Shown piece after piece: positions 29,729-37,804 of a DNA stretch of 64,000 bases. Made by a program: the position numbers and the translations under genes. This DNA comes from Chthonomonadales bacterium (GTDB taxonomy: Bacteria > Armatimonadota > Chthonomonadetes > Chthonomonadales > CAJBBX01): assembly GCA_020849275.1 (NCBI GenBank), contig JADLGO010000021.1, positions 1-64,000 on the forward strand. Direction: 5' to 3'. The notes beneath the pieces are model-generated. The model was not told where the DNA came from. It was given only the letters and a program-made list of their open reading frames with translations, and searched no databases. Numbering within the stretch: the stretch's first letter is position 1; the number at the start of each line of letters is the position of its first letter.

Positions 29729-30178
29729 CTACGCCCCCTCCGCCTTGCGGCGGATCGCCTGCATCTGCGCCTCGAGGTTGGCGTCCATTTTCTTGCGGAT
29801 CAGCGCCTGGATCATCGGACCAACCAGCGGCACGTGGAACTCATAGTCGAGCACCGACTCGAAGCGAGTTGCGCCGTCCTCAGCCGCGAACCGCCACCAA
29901 CCGGACATGCTGTCAAGGTCGCCCTTGAGCATCCGGAAATCGTCGCGATGGCGGTCGGCGTCCCAGACGTCCTCCTGCGTCCACCGTACCGTCATTTTGA
30001 ACTCCCGGATCAGTCCCACCCATTCCGTCACAGTGCGGTTGCCGTCCTCGCTGCGCTCGAGGACGGTGAGCGACTGCAGATCCTCCATAAACTCGGGAAA
30101 CGAGTCCACGTCACGCGCGATCGCGTAGACCTTCGCCACGGGCGCCCGAACGAGGACGGCCTTCTCGATGCGAGGCAT
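29729..30178 (-). CDS. SRPBCC-family (coenzyme Q-binding/cyclase-like) protein
   Basis: The 149-residue protein has the START/SRPBCC pattern of the Coq10/aromatase group: an N-terminal IEKAVLVRAPVAKVYAIARD strand-helix, then FPEFMEDLQSLTVLE and a long C-terminal helix (VGPMIQALIRKKMDANLEAQ). Such proteins bind a hydrophobic ligand such as a quinone or lipid. GGGAGA precedes the ATG at 30178. It lies 77 nt before the ABC exporter pair on the same strand, so a link to lipid or quinone handling is possible but unproven. Confidence 0.8.
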   Translation of the reverse strand: MPRIEKAVLVRAPVAKVYAIARDVDSFPEFMEDLQSLTVLERSEDGNRTVTEWVGLIREFKMTVRWTQEDVWDADRHRDDFRMLKGDLDSMSGWWRFAAEDGATRFESVLDYEFHVPLVGPMIQALIRKKMDANLEAQMQAIRRKAEGA

Positions 30179-30396
30179 CTGTTCTCCCTCCGCCGATCTG
30201 TCGCGCCGAGTTTCGTCGGGGCCGCGCTCCATACCTCCGCCGGCCGTCGGTCGGCCCACGCCGGGCTCGCCGCTGGGGGGCCGGTCGGCAGGTGATCGGC
30301 CGGCGGATGTCCAAAGGCAACCGGGCGCCCGCCCGCCGGCGCGGCGGGACGGAGCGCGATGCGCGTCGGAGTGGCCCACCATGGGATGGACGCGCC

Positions 30397-30425
30397 TTGA
30401 CAGCCACCGGGGCCCGCGCTATACT
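30397..30425 (+). promoter_or_regulatory. Promoter of the zinc-ribbon/L7/L12-like gene
   Basis: TTGACA (30397-30402), 17 bp, TATACT (30420-30425), one mismatch from the sigma-70 consensus. The leader is about 60 nt. Confidence 0.85.
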
Positions 30426-30492
30426 TGGAAATCGAGGCGAAACCGCTCGCGACGCGGGTCTTCCGCCCCGCCGCCGCTTCCGGGAGGGTCCG

Positions 30493-31248
30493 ATGGCGCC
30501 GTCAGTCACCACGCGGTCCGACGTGCTCGAGCGTGAGTACGACGCAGGCATGACGCTCCTCATACGCGGAAGCGTCGCCACCGCGCTCGGGGCGTTGGGC
30601 GTGTGGCTGTTTCGCCTCTTCGATCTCTGGCCTCTGATGTATCTATTCGGGGCCGTGATGGGGATCGGCGTCGTTACGGCGGGCTGGGGCGCCCTCCGCA
30701 TGGCGCGCGCGCGCAGTCTCCCCGCCGTCACCTTCCACTGCCCCTACTGCGACCACCCCATGAGCTTCCTTGCCGAGCCGACCGAAGACTTCGATTGCGA
30801 GAGGTGCCATCGGCGGGTCTACTTCGAGGATGGCAAGCCCGTGCCGGTCCACACCATCACGTGTACCGTGTGCAAGGCGGAGCACAGGGTCTCGGAGAAG
30901 GTCACCACCTACACCTGCGACCGGTGCAACCGCGCTCTGAAGCTCGTCGACCCGAAGGACCCCCAGGCCATCGTGGCGGAGAAGACCGACGTCCTCCAGA
31001 ACTACGACGTCCTGCTCACCCAGGCGGGTCGGAGCCCGAACGACGTGGCGATGGCGCTGCAGTCGTTGCTTGTGTGCAACCTGCGCGACGCGCGCAAGCA
31101 GATGGAGTCGCTGCCGCTCACCGTCACGCGCAACGTGGCGGAGCGCAAGGCCGACGCCATCCGTCGTCGCCTACGCGAGCTCGGGGCCACCGCCGTAATC
31201 CGCCCGACCGTGGACGATCAGGCTCCCGCCAGTGGCCGCCGCACCTGA
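30493..31248 (+). CDS. Two-span membrane protein with zinc ribbons and an L7/L12-like C-terminal domain
   Basis: The 251-residue protein opens with two hydrophobic spans (about residues 20-65). A cytoplasmic part then has four CxxC pairs: CPYC, CERC, CTVC and CDRC (residues about 84-145), enough for two zinc ribbons. The C-terminal 70 residues (YDVLLTQAG, then NLRDARKQMESLPLTV and AERKADAIRRRLRELGATA) follow the pattern of the ribosomal L7/L12 C-terminal domain, which recruits translation GTPases. No named family with this order is known to me. GGGAGG precedes the ATG at 30493. A glutaredoxin gene follows 30 nt later. Confidence 0.75.
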   Translation: MAPSVTTRSDVLEREYDAGMTLLIRGSVATALGALGVWLFRLFDLWPLMYLFGAVMGIGVVTAGWGALRMARARSLPAVTFHCPYCDHPMSFLAEPTEDFDCERCHRRVYFEDGKPVPVHTITCTVCKAEHRVSEKVTTYTCDRCNRALKLVDPKDPQAIVAEKTDVLQNYDVLLTQAGRSPNDVAMALQSLLVCNLRDARKQMESLPLTVTRNVAERKADAIRRRLRELGATAVIRPTVDDQAPASGRRT

Positions 31249-31278
31249 AGCAGCGAAGCTACGGAGGATCGCGCGCGC

Positions 31279-31539
31279 TTGCCTCGGACCGTTGTCGCCT
31301 ACGTGACCGCCTGGTGCCCGGACTGCACTCGATCCCGCCGCGTGCTGAAGCAGGCGGGCGTCGCCTTCGAGGAGATCGACATAGAGCGCGTGCCGGGCGC
31401 CGAGGATGCCATGCGCCGCCTCAATGGCGGCCGTGGCAAGGTGCCGACCATCCAGATCGATGGCCGGGTCCTCGTCGAGCCGAACGACGATGAGCTTCGA
31501 GCGGCGATCCGGTTCCGGATCGGCGGCGACGCCGCCTGA
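31279..31539 (+). CDS. Glutaredoxin-like protein
   Basis: The 86-residue thioredoxin-fold protein has the active site WCPDC (residues about 12-16), the cis-proline segment KVPTIQIDG and a C-terminal helix, as in small glutaredoxin/NrdH/mycoredoxin proteins. CPDC rather than CPYC suggests use with low-molecular thiols other than glutathione or with thioredoxin reductase. The start is TTG with CGGAGGA 10-12 nt upstream. It is in the same transcription unit as the zinc-ribbon protein, whose CxxC pairs are possible redox targets. Confidence 0.85.
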   Translation: MPRTVVAYVTAWCPDCTRSRRVLKQAGVAFEEIDIERVPGAEDAMRRLNGGRGKVPTIQIDGRVLVEPNDDELRAAIRFRIGGDAA

Positions 31540-31711
31540 GCCGCCGGCCCGTGCGTGCCCCCCGGCGACGTCCCGGCCGGAGCGCTCGATCGCCAGTAGC
31601 CCCGGCGCCGGCCACGCGCCGGATCGACCCTCTCCCGCGACGGGCGCGACGCCTGCAGGCACGGAGGCGGAGCGCCTGCCCGCGCGGCGCGAGGGCTGCC
31701 CGCCGGGCGCG

Positions 31712-31747
31712 GCAACGGGCCACCGACTCCGGTCGGCGGCCCGTTGC
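31712..31747. terminator. Strong hairpin between convergent genes
   Basis: A 16-bp stem with one mismatch (31712-31727 against 31732-31747) and loop TCCG lies 35 nt past the stop of the minus-strand gene at 31783 and 170 nt past the glutaredoxin stop. It probably ends transcription of the pseudopilin unit. No T-run. The remaining bases of 31540-31782 show no gene. Confidence 0.55.
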
Positions 31748-31782
31748 ACGACACCTCGATTCGCGGCGAGCGTCGCGGTCGG

Positions 31783-32073
31783 CTACTGCCCGCCAGCGAC
31801 TCCGCCAGTGCCCACCGCCGGAGGAGCGCCACCGGTGCCCACTGCGGGACTGGCCCCGCCGGAGCCGGGTTGCGGCATCGCCGAGCCGTAGGGGCCGGGC
31901 TGGACGCCGGAGCCGGGCGGCGGCTGATAGTCGCTCGCCCGGCCCTGGTTCTTGGGCGGTGGGGCGTCGATGCCGCGGGGAGTGAAGGCAAGCTTCCAGC
32001 CAATGAGGCCGATGACGACGACGGCGACCACCGCGATCACGACGGCGACGACGGGGCTGATCTGTTGCTTCAT
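31783..32073 (-). CDS. Small membrane-anchored Pro/Gly-rich protein, unknown
   Basis: The 96-residue protein has one strongly hydrophobic N-terminal helix (VVAVVIAVVAVVVIGLIG, residues about 8-25) and a proline/glycine-rich tail ending with two near-identical PAVGTGG units. Its ATG is 69 nt after the pseudopilin stop on the same strand. Function unknown; similar anchored tails often follow pseudopilin genes in this phylum (inference). Confidence 0.6.
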   Translation of the reverse strand: MKQQISPVVAVVIAVVAVVVIGLIGWKLAFTPRGIDAPPPKNQGRASDYQPPPGSGVQPGPYGSAMPQPGSGGASPAVGTGGAPPAVGTGGVAGGQ

Positions 32074-32142
32074 GCGCTGCTCGCTGCTACGGAGTGCTCG
32101 CCGGGCCGCTTGCGCGACCCGGCGAGCGCGTCACGGTACGGC

Positions 32143-32913
32143 TCAGGGCTCGGTGCAGCCAGGGTAGACGATCGGGCGCTGCACGCACCGCTGAGCGTTG
32201 CCGCCCCATGCATAGGCGCGGTAGCTGACGATGGCATCCTGGGCCATGAACTTGGCGTGGCCGTCGGCATACAGGATGTTCGGGCCGCCGTGCTGCTGCT
32301 GCCACGGACCCCAGTTCAGCCAGCGGATCCGGCTCATGCCATCCTGGTCCTTCGGGGTGGGGCCGCCGTTGTCCCAGTCGTTGTAGATGCCGCTCGAAAA
32401 GCCCTCGATGACCATCGAGACCTTCGCGGGCCCTTCCGCCGCGTTACCGAGGCTGGCGAGCTTGGTGAACCCGTTGTTCGAGTTGTACATGAACTCGTTG
32501 TACATGTACGACATGCCGCAGTTCTCGTGCTCGCACTGGTTCTGATCACGCCAATCGTCCCAGCGGCCCGACTCGCTCTGGCTCGGGCACTGGTAGATCT
32601 GCTGGTTCTTCATATACGGAGGAAGAACGATGCGGAAAACTCCCTGCCAGTCGCCATGCGGTGTGTACCACGCCTGGAAGGGCCAGCAGTTGGGGCACGA
32701 GCCGAACGGGATTCCCGGCAGCTTCTCGTCGTAGTCCTGGGCGTACATCAGGAAGCCCAGGCCGAGCTGCTTGACGTTGCTGAGGCAAGAGGTCTTGCGC
32801 GCCGCTTCGCGGGCGCGAGCGAACACGGGGAAGAGGATAGCAGCGAGGATCGCGATGATTGCGATCACGACGAGAAGCTCGATCAGGGTGAAGGCGCGCG
32901 CATCTCTGCGCAT
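32143..32913 (-). CDS. Type II pseudopilin-like protein (N-methylation motif, H-X9-DG)
   Basis: The 256-residue protein has a prepilin peptidase site and N-terminal helix: [20 protein letters not shown], continuing [20 protein letters not shown]. Cleavage should fall before the F of FTLIE, with Glu at +5. The C-terminal part contains the [15 protein letters not shown] motif (H-X9-DG) of proteins that are highly multiplied in Armatimonadota and Planctomycetota. ATG 32913 follows AAAGGAGA. It is probably assembled at or displayed on the envelope. The promoter lies about 200 nt upstream, an unusually long leader. Confidence 0.9.
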   Translation of the reverse strand: MRRDARAFTLIELLVVIAIIAILAAILFPVFARAREAARKTSCLSNVKQLGLGFLMYAQDYDEKLPGIPFGSCPNCWPFQAWYTPHGDWQGVFRIVLPPYMKNQQIYQCPSQSESGRWDDWRDQNQCEHENCGMSYMYNEFMYNSNNGFTKLASLGNAAEGPAKVSMVIEGFSSGIYNDWDNGGPTPKDQDGMSRIRWLNWGPWQQQHGGPNILYADGHAKFMAQDAIVSYRAYAWGGNAQRCVQRPIVYPGCTEP

Positions 32914-33119
32914 CTCGGTCTCTCCTTTCGTCACTCTGACGACGGATCGCGGACAGGCCGTCGTGCCCAACCGTACCAGGGGCGGCCGCGCGGCAGGCTA
33001 CACACGGGCCCATGGCCCGATGGTCAAGGGCGGGCTGCCCACTCTGTTTGCGCGGACGTATCGAAGTCGGACGCTCACGCTCAATGGGTGTGGTTGGCGG
33101 CGGGGCTGCCAGCACGTAC

Positions 33120-33148
33120 AGCATACGATGTCCTGACGGCGTTGTCAA
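33120..33148 (-). promoter_or_regulatory. Promoter of the pseudopilin unit
   Basis: Minus-strand TTGACA (33148-33143), 17 bp, TATGCT (33125-33120). The predicted leader to the ATG at 32913 is about 200 nt and holds no clear reading frame. Confidence 0.75.
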
Positions 33149-33222
33149 GGGCGCGCGCCAAACTGCGCGGAACGGCCGTGGCTCCGCGTCAGTCCCGCCC
33201 GTCCAGCGCCGAGGGGTCCGTC

Positions 33223-33250
33223 CCGCCCGGCACCGGGCCGGGCCGGGCGG
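33223..33250. terminator. Hairpin downstream of the double zinc-ribbon gene
   Basis: CCGCCCGGC (33223-33231) pairs perfectly with GCCGGGCGG (33242-33250), 30 nt after the stop of the minus-strand gene at 33280. There is no T-run. Confidence 0.5.
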
Positions 33251-33279
33251 TGAATGCCTGCGTCCGGGGAGGACACGCC

Positions 33280-35145
33280 CTACTCATCCAGCTTTCGGAA
33301 CATGTCCGCGATGTACCAGCCGATCACGCCGGCGAAGATGAGCCACTGTGTGACCAGGTGGTGGGTCCAGTCACCGTTCGGGCCGGGAGGACTGAACGGT
33401 AAGAGGCTGCCGAAGAGCTGCGAGGGCTCCAGGCCGCGAGCCAGGTCAAGCGGCAGGCGGATGGCCGCGTACGACAGGAAGATGCCGACGATGGCGGGGT
33501 GCGCGTCCTGCTTCATCACGCAGACGGCGATATAGGCCGCGGCGCCGACGTAGGGCCCCAGGAGCAGCATGATCGGCAGCGCGAAGGCGAGATCGCCCAT
33601 CTCCTCGTGGGCGAACGGAACCACCCGCAGAAGCGGCATCGCCGCGCCGGCGGCCAGGTTGCCGAGTGCCAGGAACAGGAGGTACCAGTCCGGCAGGGCG
33701 TGCGTCGCCACGGCGAGCAAGATGACGCCGGCTGCCAGGCCGGCCAGGTAGACGCATACCTGCCGCATGAGCGTGGCGCGCTCGTCGAGGGTGTCTTCCT
33801 CCAGAACGAGGACCGCGCCGTCGGTGCTCTCCCCTGTATCGGCGTCGTAGTGCGCGCCAGAGATGGGGTCGAGCACCTTATCGCCGTAGTACTTGGACTT
33901 CTGGGCCTGGAACGAGCCAAGGGGGGGCGCGCCGGAGTGGTTCCTCGCGGCGGCGGCGGGCGCCGGCGCCACCGCAACGGGGGGAGGGGGCGTCGCCACA
34001 CCTGCGCGGCCGTCAACTCCACCACCAGTCTGTCGCGCGGCGGGCCGGGCTCCCTGGCGGCGCGGCGCGCCGTGGCGTGTGGACGTGACGACGGGCCCCT
34101 TGCCCGGGGCCGTTGCCGGGAGCGCGCGCAAGTCACGCCGGCACCAACTGCAGCGGTCGCTCGTCTCGCTCTCCATGCCGCACCAGCGGCAGAACCAGGT
34201 GCGGCCTCCGGCCTTCGGCACGGCCGTCGGTTGCGGAGTCAGGTGCCGGGGCGCGGGCGCGCCGCCAAGGTCGATCCGCCGCGCCTGCGAGCCGATCAGC
34301 GTGACGGGTTCCTCGTCATCCTCGGAAGGCGCCAGCGGCGAAAGGTCGAGGTGGAGGTCATCGACGTCGGGGGCCTCCACCGGCCCGGCCAGGTGGACCG
34401 GCCCCGGCCGGATCGGGGGTGGCTCCACGCGTGGTGGCTCCGCCCTGGGCGGCTCCATGCGGGGCGGCCCACCCGCGGACGCCCGACCTCCGGCATGCGG
34501 GGCCGCGGGTGGCGACGGAAGCTCGGGGACCGGCGGATCTTCCACCGCAGGCTCGGCCAGCGGCCGGGGCGGCGGCGCCTGGCGGGGGGCGGAGAGCGGC
34601 GCCCTGGCAAGCGGGATCGGCCCCGGGGCAGACGCCGCGGAGGGCGGCGCGGTCGGGCGGACTGGCTGCTCCGGAGCGGGCTGCGCTGGGCGTGACACCG
34701 GGATCACCGGCGGCGGCGTCGGGCCGGCCGGACGGCGAATCGGGATCGCCGCAAGGGAGGGGCCTTCGGCGGTTGGATGACGTGGGACCGGCGGAGGCGT
34801 CGGGCGCGCGGGCGTTGGCGGCGCCGGCCGCGACGTATCGGGCGCCGCACGCGGCAGAGGCGCGGGTGGGGGTGCGCTCCGCGCCGACGGCGGGTGCGCG
34901 ATGGACGGGCCGGGCGCCGCGAACGGCATCGGGCTCAGATCGTCGTCCAGGTCGTCCGCAAAGAACCCCCGCGCGCCGCCGCGATCCGGGGTACCGCTCG
35001 CCGGCCGCGGCTCGGGAGCCGGCGCGGCTTCCGGCTCCGCGACGGGCGCGGCGGCCGGAGGAGCGGCTGCGGAGGAAAACGGTCGACGGCACCAACTGCA
35101 GAGGTCGGTGGTCTCGCTTTCCAGTCCGCACCATTTACAGAACAT
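33280..35145 (-). CDS. Membrane protein with two zinc ribbons and a proline-rich linker, unknown
   Basis: The 621-residue protein starts with a zinc ribbon FCKWCGLESETTDLCSWCRR. Residues 25 to about 320 are Pro/Ala-rich and probably disordered. A near copy of the ribbon, FCRWCGMESETSDRCSWCRR, follows near residue 325, then another disordered stretch. After a KSKYYGDKVLDPISGAHYD segment come five or six membrane spans (about 470-621). No family is recognised. The soluble part probably faces the cytoplasm. ATG 35145 follows GAGGAGA and the zinc ribbon starts at once. Confidence 0.75.
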   Translation of the reverse strand: MFCKWCGLESETTDLCSWCRRPFSSAAAPPAAAPVAEPEAAPAPEPRPASGTPDRGGARGFFADDLDDDLSPMPFAAPGPSIAHPPSARSAPPPAPLPRAAPDTSRPAPPTPARPTPPPVPRHPTAEGPSLAAIPIRRPAGPTPPPVIPVSRPAQPAPEQPVRPTAPPSAASAPGPIPLARAPLSAPRQAPPPRPLAEPAVEDPPVPELPSPPAAPHAGGRASAGGPPRMEPPRAEPPRVEPPPIRPGPVHLAGPVEAPDVDDLHLDLSPLAPSEDDEEPVTLIGSQARRIDLGGAPAPRHLTPQPTAVPKAGGRTWFCRWCGMESETSDRCSWCRRDLRALPATAPGKGPVVTSTRHGAPRRQGARPAARQTGGGVDGRAGVATPPPPVAVAPAPAAAARNHSGAPPLGSFQAQKSKYYGDKVLDPISGAHYDADTGESTDGAVLVLEEDTLDERATLMRQVCVYLAGLAAGVILLAVATHALPDWYLLFLALGNLAAGAAMPLLRVVPFAHEEMGDLAFALPIMLLLGPYVGAAAYIAVCVMKQDAHPAIVGIFLSYAAIRLPLDLARGLEPSQLFGSLLPFSPPGPNGDWTHHLVTQWLIFAGVIGWYIADMFRKLDE

Positions 35146-35353
35146 GCACCGTCTCCTCGGCCTTCCTCCGCGGCACATCCCGCAGTCCACGGAGGGGGAC
35201 AGCGGGCTCAGGCTGGCTCGGTGTTTCGACAGCCAGACTCCGCTCTCCTGCGCTTGCCATCGCGGGTCGACACGTTGTGCGGATCCGGTTGTAGAGCGTC
35301 GCGGGCTCACGCGTAAGCGTGGGCTCAAAGGCCGCGGGCCGCCTGTGACGAAT

Positions 35354-35382
35354 ATTATAGCCCGCGTGCCGCGGAGTGTCAA
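35354..35382 (-). promoter_or_regulatory. Perfect-consensus sigma-70 promoter
   Basis: Minus-strand TTGACA (35382-35377), 17 bp, TATAAT (35359-35354): no mismatch in either hexamer or spacing. It drives the double zinc-ribbon gene through a leader of about 200 nt. Confidence 0.9.
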
Positions 35383-35504
35383 CGCAATGCGGCCCACGCT
35401 CGGCCACGCAGCCGCCCCGCTCGGCAGCGCCCACGGTGCTATTGTCGGCTCGCGAGGCCGCTCCGTTCCAATCGATCAGGTGCGGGCTCCGCCGGGCGGC
35501 AATC

Positions 35505-35533
35505 TTGTGTGCGGCGCCACCGTCTGCTATACT
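35505..35533 (+). promoter_or_regulatory. Promoter of the sugar ABC permease gene
   Basis: TTGTGT (35505-35510), 17 bp, TATACT (35528-35533), about 70 nt before the TTG start of the permease. Confidence 0.7.
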
Positions 35534-35608
35534 GCCCAACAGACAGGGGCCCCGTCCGCGGCCGGCCGCGCGCGCCACTGGGGGCCGCCGACCTGGAGAG
35601 CATGTCGC

Positions 35609-36733
35609 TTGAGCGCCCGTTCCACGCACCTGTCGCGCACGGCAGCCGCCGCGCTGCGCCCCTGGTTGAGCCTTGCCGTCGTCTGCGCCGGCTTCTCGCT
35701 CCATCCGGTCTTCCGCGGCACGTTCTGGACCGCCGACTACCTTCCGAACATCCTGCAGCAGGCCGCCACCAACATCATCCTGGCGGTCGGCATGACCTTC
35801 GTGATCCTGACCGGCGGCATCGACCTCTCCGTCGGATCGGTCCTGGCGCTCTGCGGGGTCGCGCTCGGCCTGACTGTCACCCAGGGACCCCCGCCGTTCC
35901 TGACCTATGCGATGGCGCTGCCCATCGGTGTCGGCGCCGCCGCCGCGCTCCGTCGGGTGGCGCCACGAACGCTGGAAGAGAGGGCGCGCATCTCCTGGAT
36001 CGGCGGGGTGGCGACCGCGCTGGCGGCCGGCGCCCTGCTCTCCCGCGGCCTTGCGGGCGGCGTGCGCCTGGAGTGGGCGATCCTCGCCGCGCTCGCGGTG
36101 GGGCTGTCCGTCGGAATACTCAACGGTCTGGTCACGACTTGCGGCGGGGTGCCGCCCTTTGTCACCACGCTCGGCACGCTGACCGCGGCGCGCGGCCTCA
36201 CCGTCTACGCTACCGGGGGAACCAGCGTCTCGGGGCTCCCACCTCGCCTGGGCGCGCTCGGCGAGGGAGCGCCACTGGTCGCCATCGCCTTCGCCGTAGT
36301 TATTGCTGGTATTGTGCTGCGCACGCGCACTCGCGCCGGCCGCTACATCGTGGCCATCGGCGGCAACGAGGAGGCGGCGCGCCTGACCGGAGTTGCCGTC
36401 GCGCGCTACACCACCCTGGCCTACGCGCTGTCGGGTCTGGCCGCGGCCATCGCGGCCGTCGTGCTGACCGCGAAGTTCCGTCTGGCCGATACCGGCGCCG
36501 GCACGAACGCGGAGCTGAACGCCATAGCCGCCGTCGTCATCGGCGGCACGAGCCTGAGCGGCGGGCAGGGCACGGTGATCGGCAGCCTGGTCGGCGCGCT
36601 CACGATCGCCGTGTTGAACGCCGGTCTTGTGCTCGTGGGGGTCCAGGACACCCTGCAGGGCGTCGTGATCGGCGCCGTGATCATCGTCACCGTGATGGTG
36701 GACCGGGCGCGGCGGGCGCCAGGCGCCCGCTAA
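35609..36733 (+). CDS. ABC transporter permease, ribose/RbsC type
   Basis: The 374-residue protein carries the hallmark LTGGIDLSVGSVLAL (residues about 67-81) of CUT2 sugar permeases and the coupling segment AIGGNEEAARLTGV. An extra hydrophilic stretch (about residues 110-135) separates two spans. Start TTG 35609 has GGAGAG upstream and matches the family N-terminus; the long open frame before it is not coding. It pairs with the binding protein downstream. The usual ATPase (RbsA) is not adjacent, so it must be encoded elsewhere. Confidence 0.9.
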   Translation: MSARSTHLSRTAAAALRPWLSLAVVCAGFSLHPVFRGTFWTADYLPNILQQAATNIILAVGMTFVILTGGIDLSVGSVLALCGVALGLTVTQGPPPFLTYAMALPIGVGAAAALRRVAPRTLEERARISWIGGVATALAAGALLSRGLAGGVRLEWAILAALAVGLSVGILNGLVTTCGGVPPFVTTLGTLTAARGLTVYATGGTSVSGLPPRLGALGEGAPLVAIAFAVVIAGIVLRTRTRAGRYIVAIGGNEEAARLTGVAVARYTTLAYALSGLAAAIAAVVLTAKFRLADTGAGTNAELNAIAAVVIGGTSLSGGQGTVIGSLVGALTIAVLNAGLVLVGVQDTLQGVVIGAVIIVTVMVDRARRAPGAR

Positions 36734-36781
36734 GGCGAGCGCAGCCCCACGCTCCGCCCGCCCAGATATAGGAGGATCGAC

Positions 36782-37804
36782 ATGCCGCGCATCCGTTTCA
36801 CGCCGCTGTGCGCCGCCGGCGCCCTCGCGTGCCTGCTTGCCGCCGGCTGCGGCAAGGAGCAAGCTCCACCGGCCCAGCCCTCGACGGCACCGGCCGCGAC
36901 GGCGCCCGCCGCTCAGCCGCTAACGGCCGCCGAGCTCGACGTAGCCCCCCGGCCGACGAAGCGGTACAAGCTTGCCCTCATCGTCAAGACGCGCAACAAC
37001 CCCTTCTTCGACCCGATGATTCGGGCCGCCGAGGAGCAGGCTCGGGCGCTCGGAGTCGACCTCGAGGTGCAGGCGCCGGCACAGGAGAGCGACAAGGAGC
37101 AGCAGTTCGCAATGGTTCAGAACGTGGCCGCCAGGAAGGTCGACGCCATCCTGGTGGCTCCGGCGGACTCCCGGGGCATCGTCCCCGCCCTGAAGCAGGC
37201 TCGCGACCACGGAATCCTGGTCGTGAACATCGACAACCGGGTCGACGGGCCGACCGCCAGCGCCGCCGGTCTCGACCTCGCCGGCTACGTGGGCGCCGAC
37301 AACGAGGAGGGCGGGCGGCTCGCCGGCCAGGAGATGGTGACGGCCCTCGGTGGCCACGGCAAGGTGGCGCTGCTGGAGGGCATTCGCGGCGCCGACAACG
37401 CCGAGGCGCGCAGACGCGGGTTCGAGCAAGCCGTCGAGGGCAAGTTGGACGTTGTGGCTCGCGACACGGCCGAGTGGGACACCGCGAAGGCCTACGCCAA
37501 GTTCCAGAGCATGCTGGCTGCCAACCCCGGCATCCAGGGTCTGTTCTGCGCCAACGACAAGATGGCGCTCGGCGCGATGAAGGCGATTCAGGAGGCCGGC
37601 AAGGCCGGCAAGGTGGTCGTGATCGGTTTCGACAACATCCCGGACGTCAGGCCCGCGCTCAAGGCCGGGCAGATGCGCGCCACCATCGAGCAGCACCCGG
37701 ACCTAATGGGTAAGTACGGCGTCCTTCTGGCCGTGGGCGTGCTAGAGAACCGCGTCCCGGCGGGACGCGAGTTCCTCGTGCCGCTCGATGTCGTTACGAA
37801 GTGA
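36782..37804 (+). CDS. Sugar-binding lipoprotein of an ABC importer (RbsB type)
   Basis: The 340-residue protein has a lipobox (LAAGC, Cys near residue 23), an Ala/Pro linker, and a type I periplasmic binding fold: KLALIVKTRNNPFFDPM, VDAILVAPADSRGIVPAL, the hinge motif NIDNRVDG and LFCANDKMALGAMKAI. Such proteins bind ribose, galactose, xylose or inositol; the exact ligand is unknown. AGGAGG precedes the ATG. It lies 48 nt after the permease. Confidence 0.92.
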   Translation: MPRIRFTPLCAAGALACLLAAGCGKEQAPPAQPSTAPAATAPAAQPLTAAELDVAPRPTKRYKLALIVKTRNNPFFDPMIRAAEEQARALGVDLEVQAPAQESDKEQQFAMVQNVAARKVDAILVAPADSRGIVPALKQARDHGILVVNIDNRVDGPTASAAGLDLAGYVGADNEEGGRLAGQEMVTALGGHGKVALLEGIRGADNAEARRRGFEQAVEGKLDVVARDTAEWDTAKAYAKFQSMLAANPGIQGLFCANDKMALGAMKAIQEAGKAGKVVVIGFDNIPDVRPALKAGQMRATIEQHPDLMGKYGVLLAVGVLENRVPAGREFLVPLDVVTK

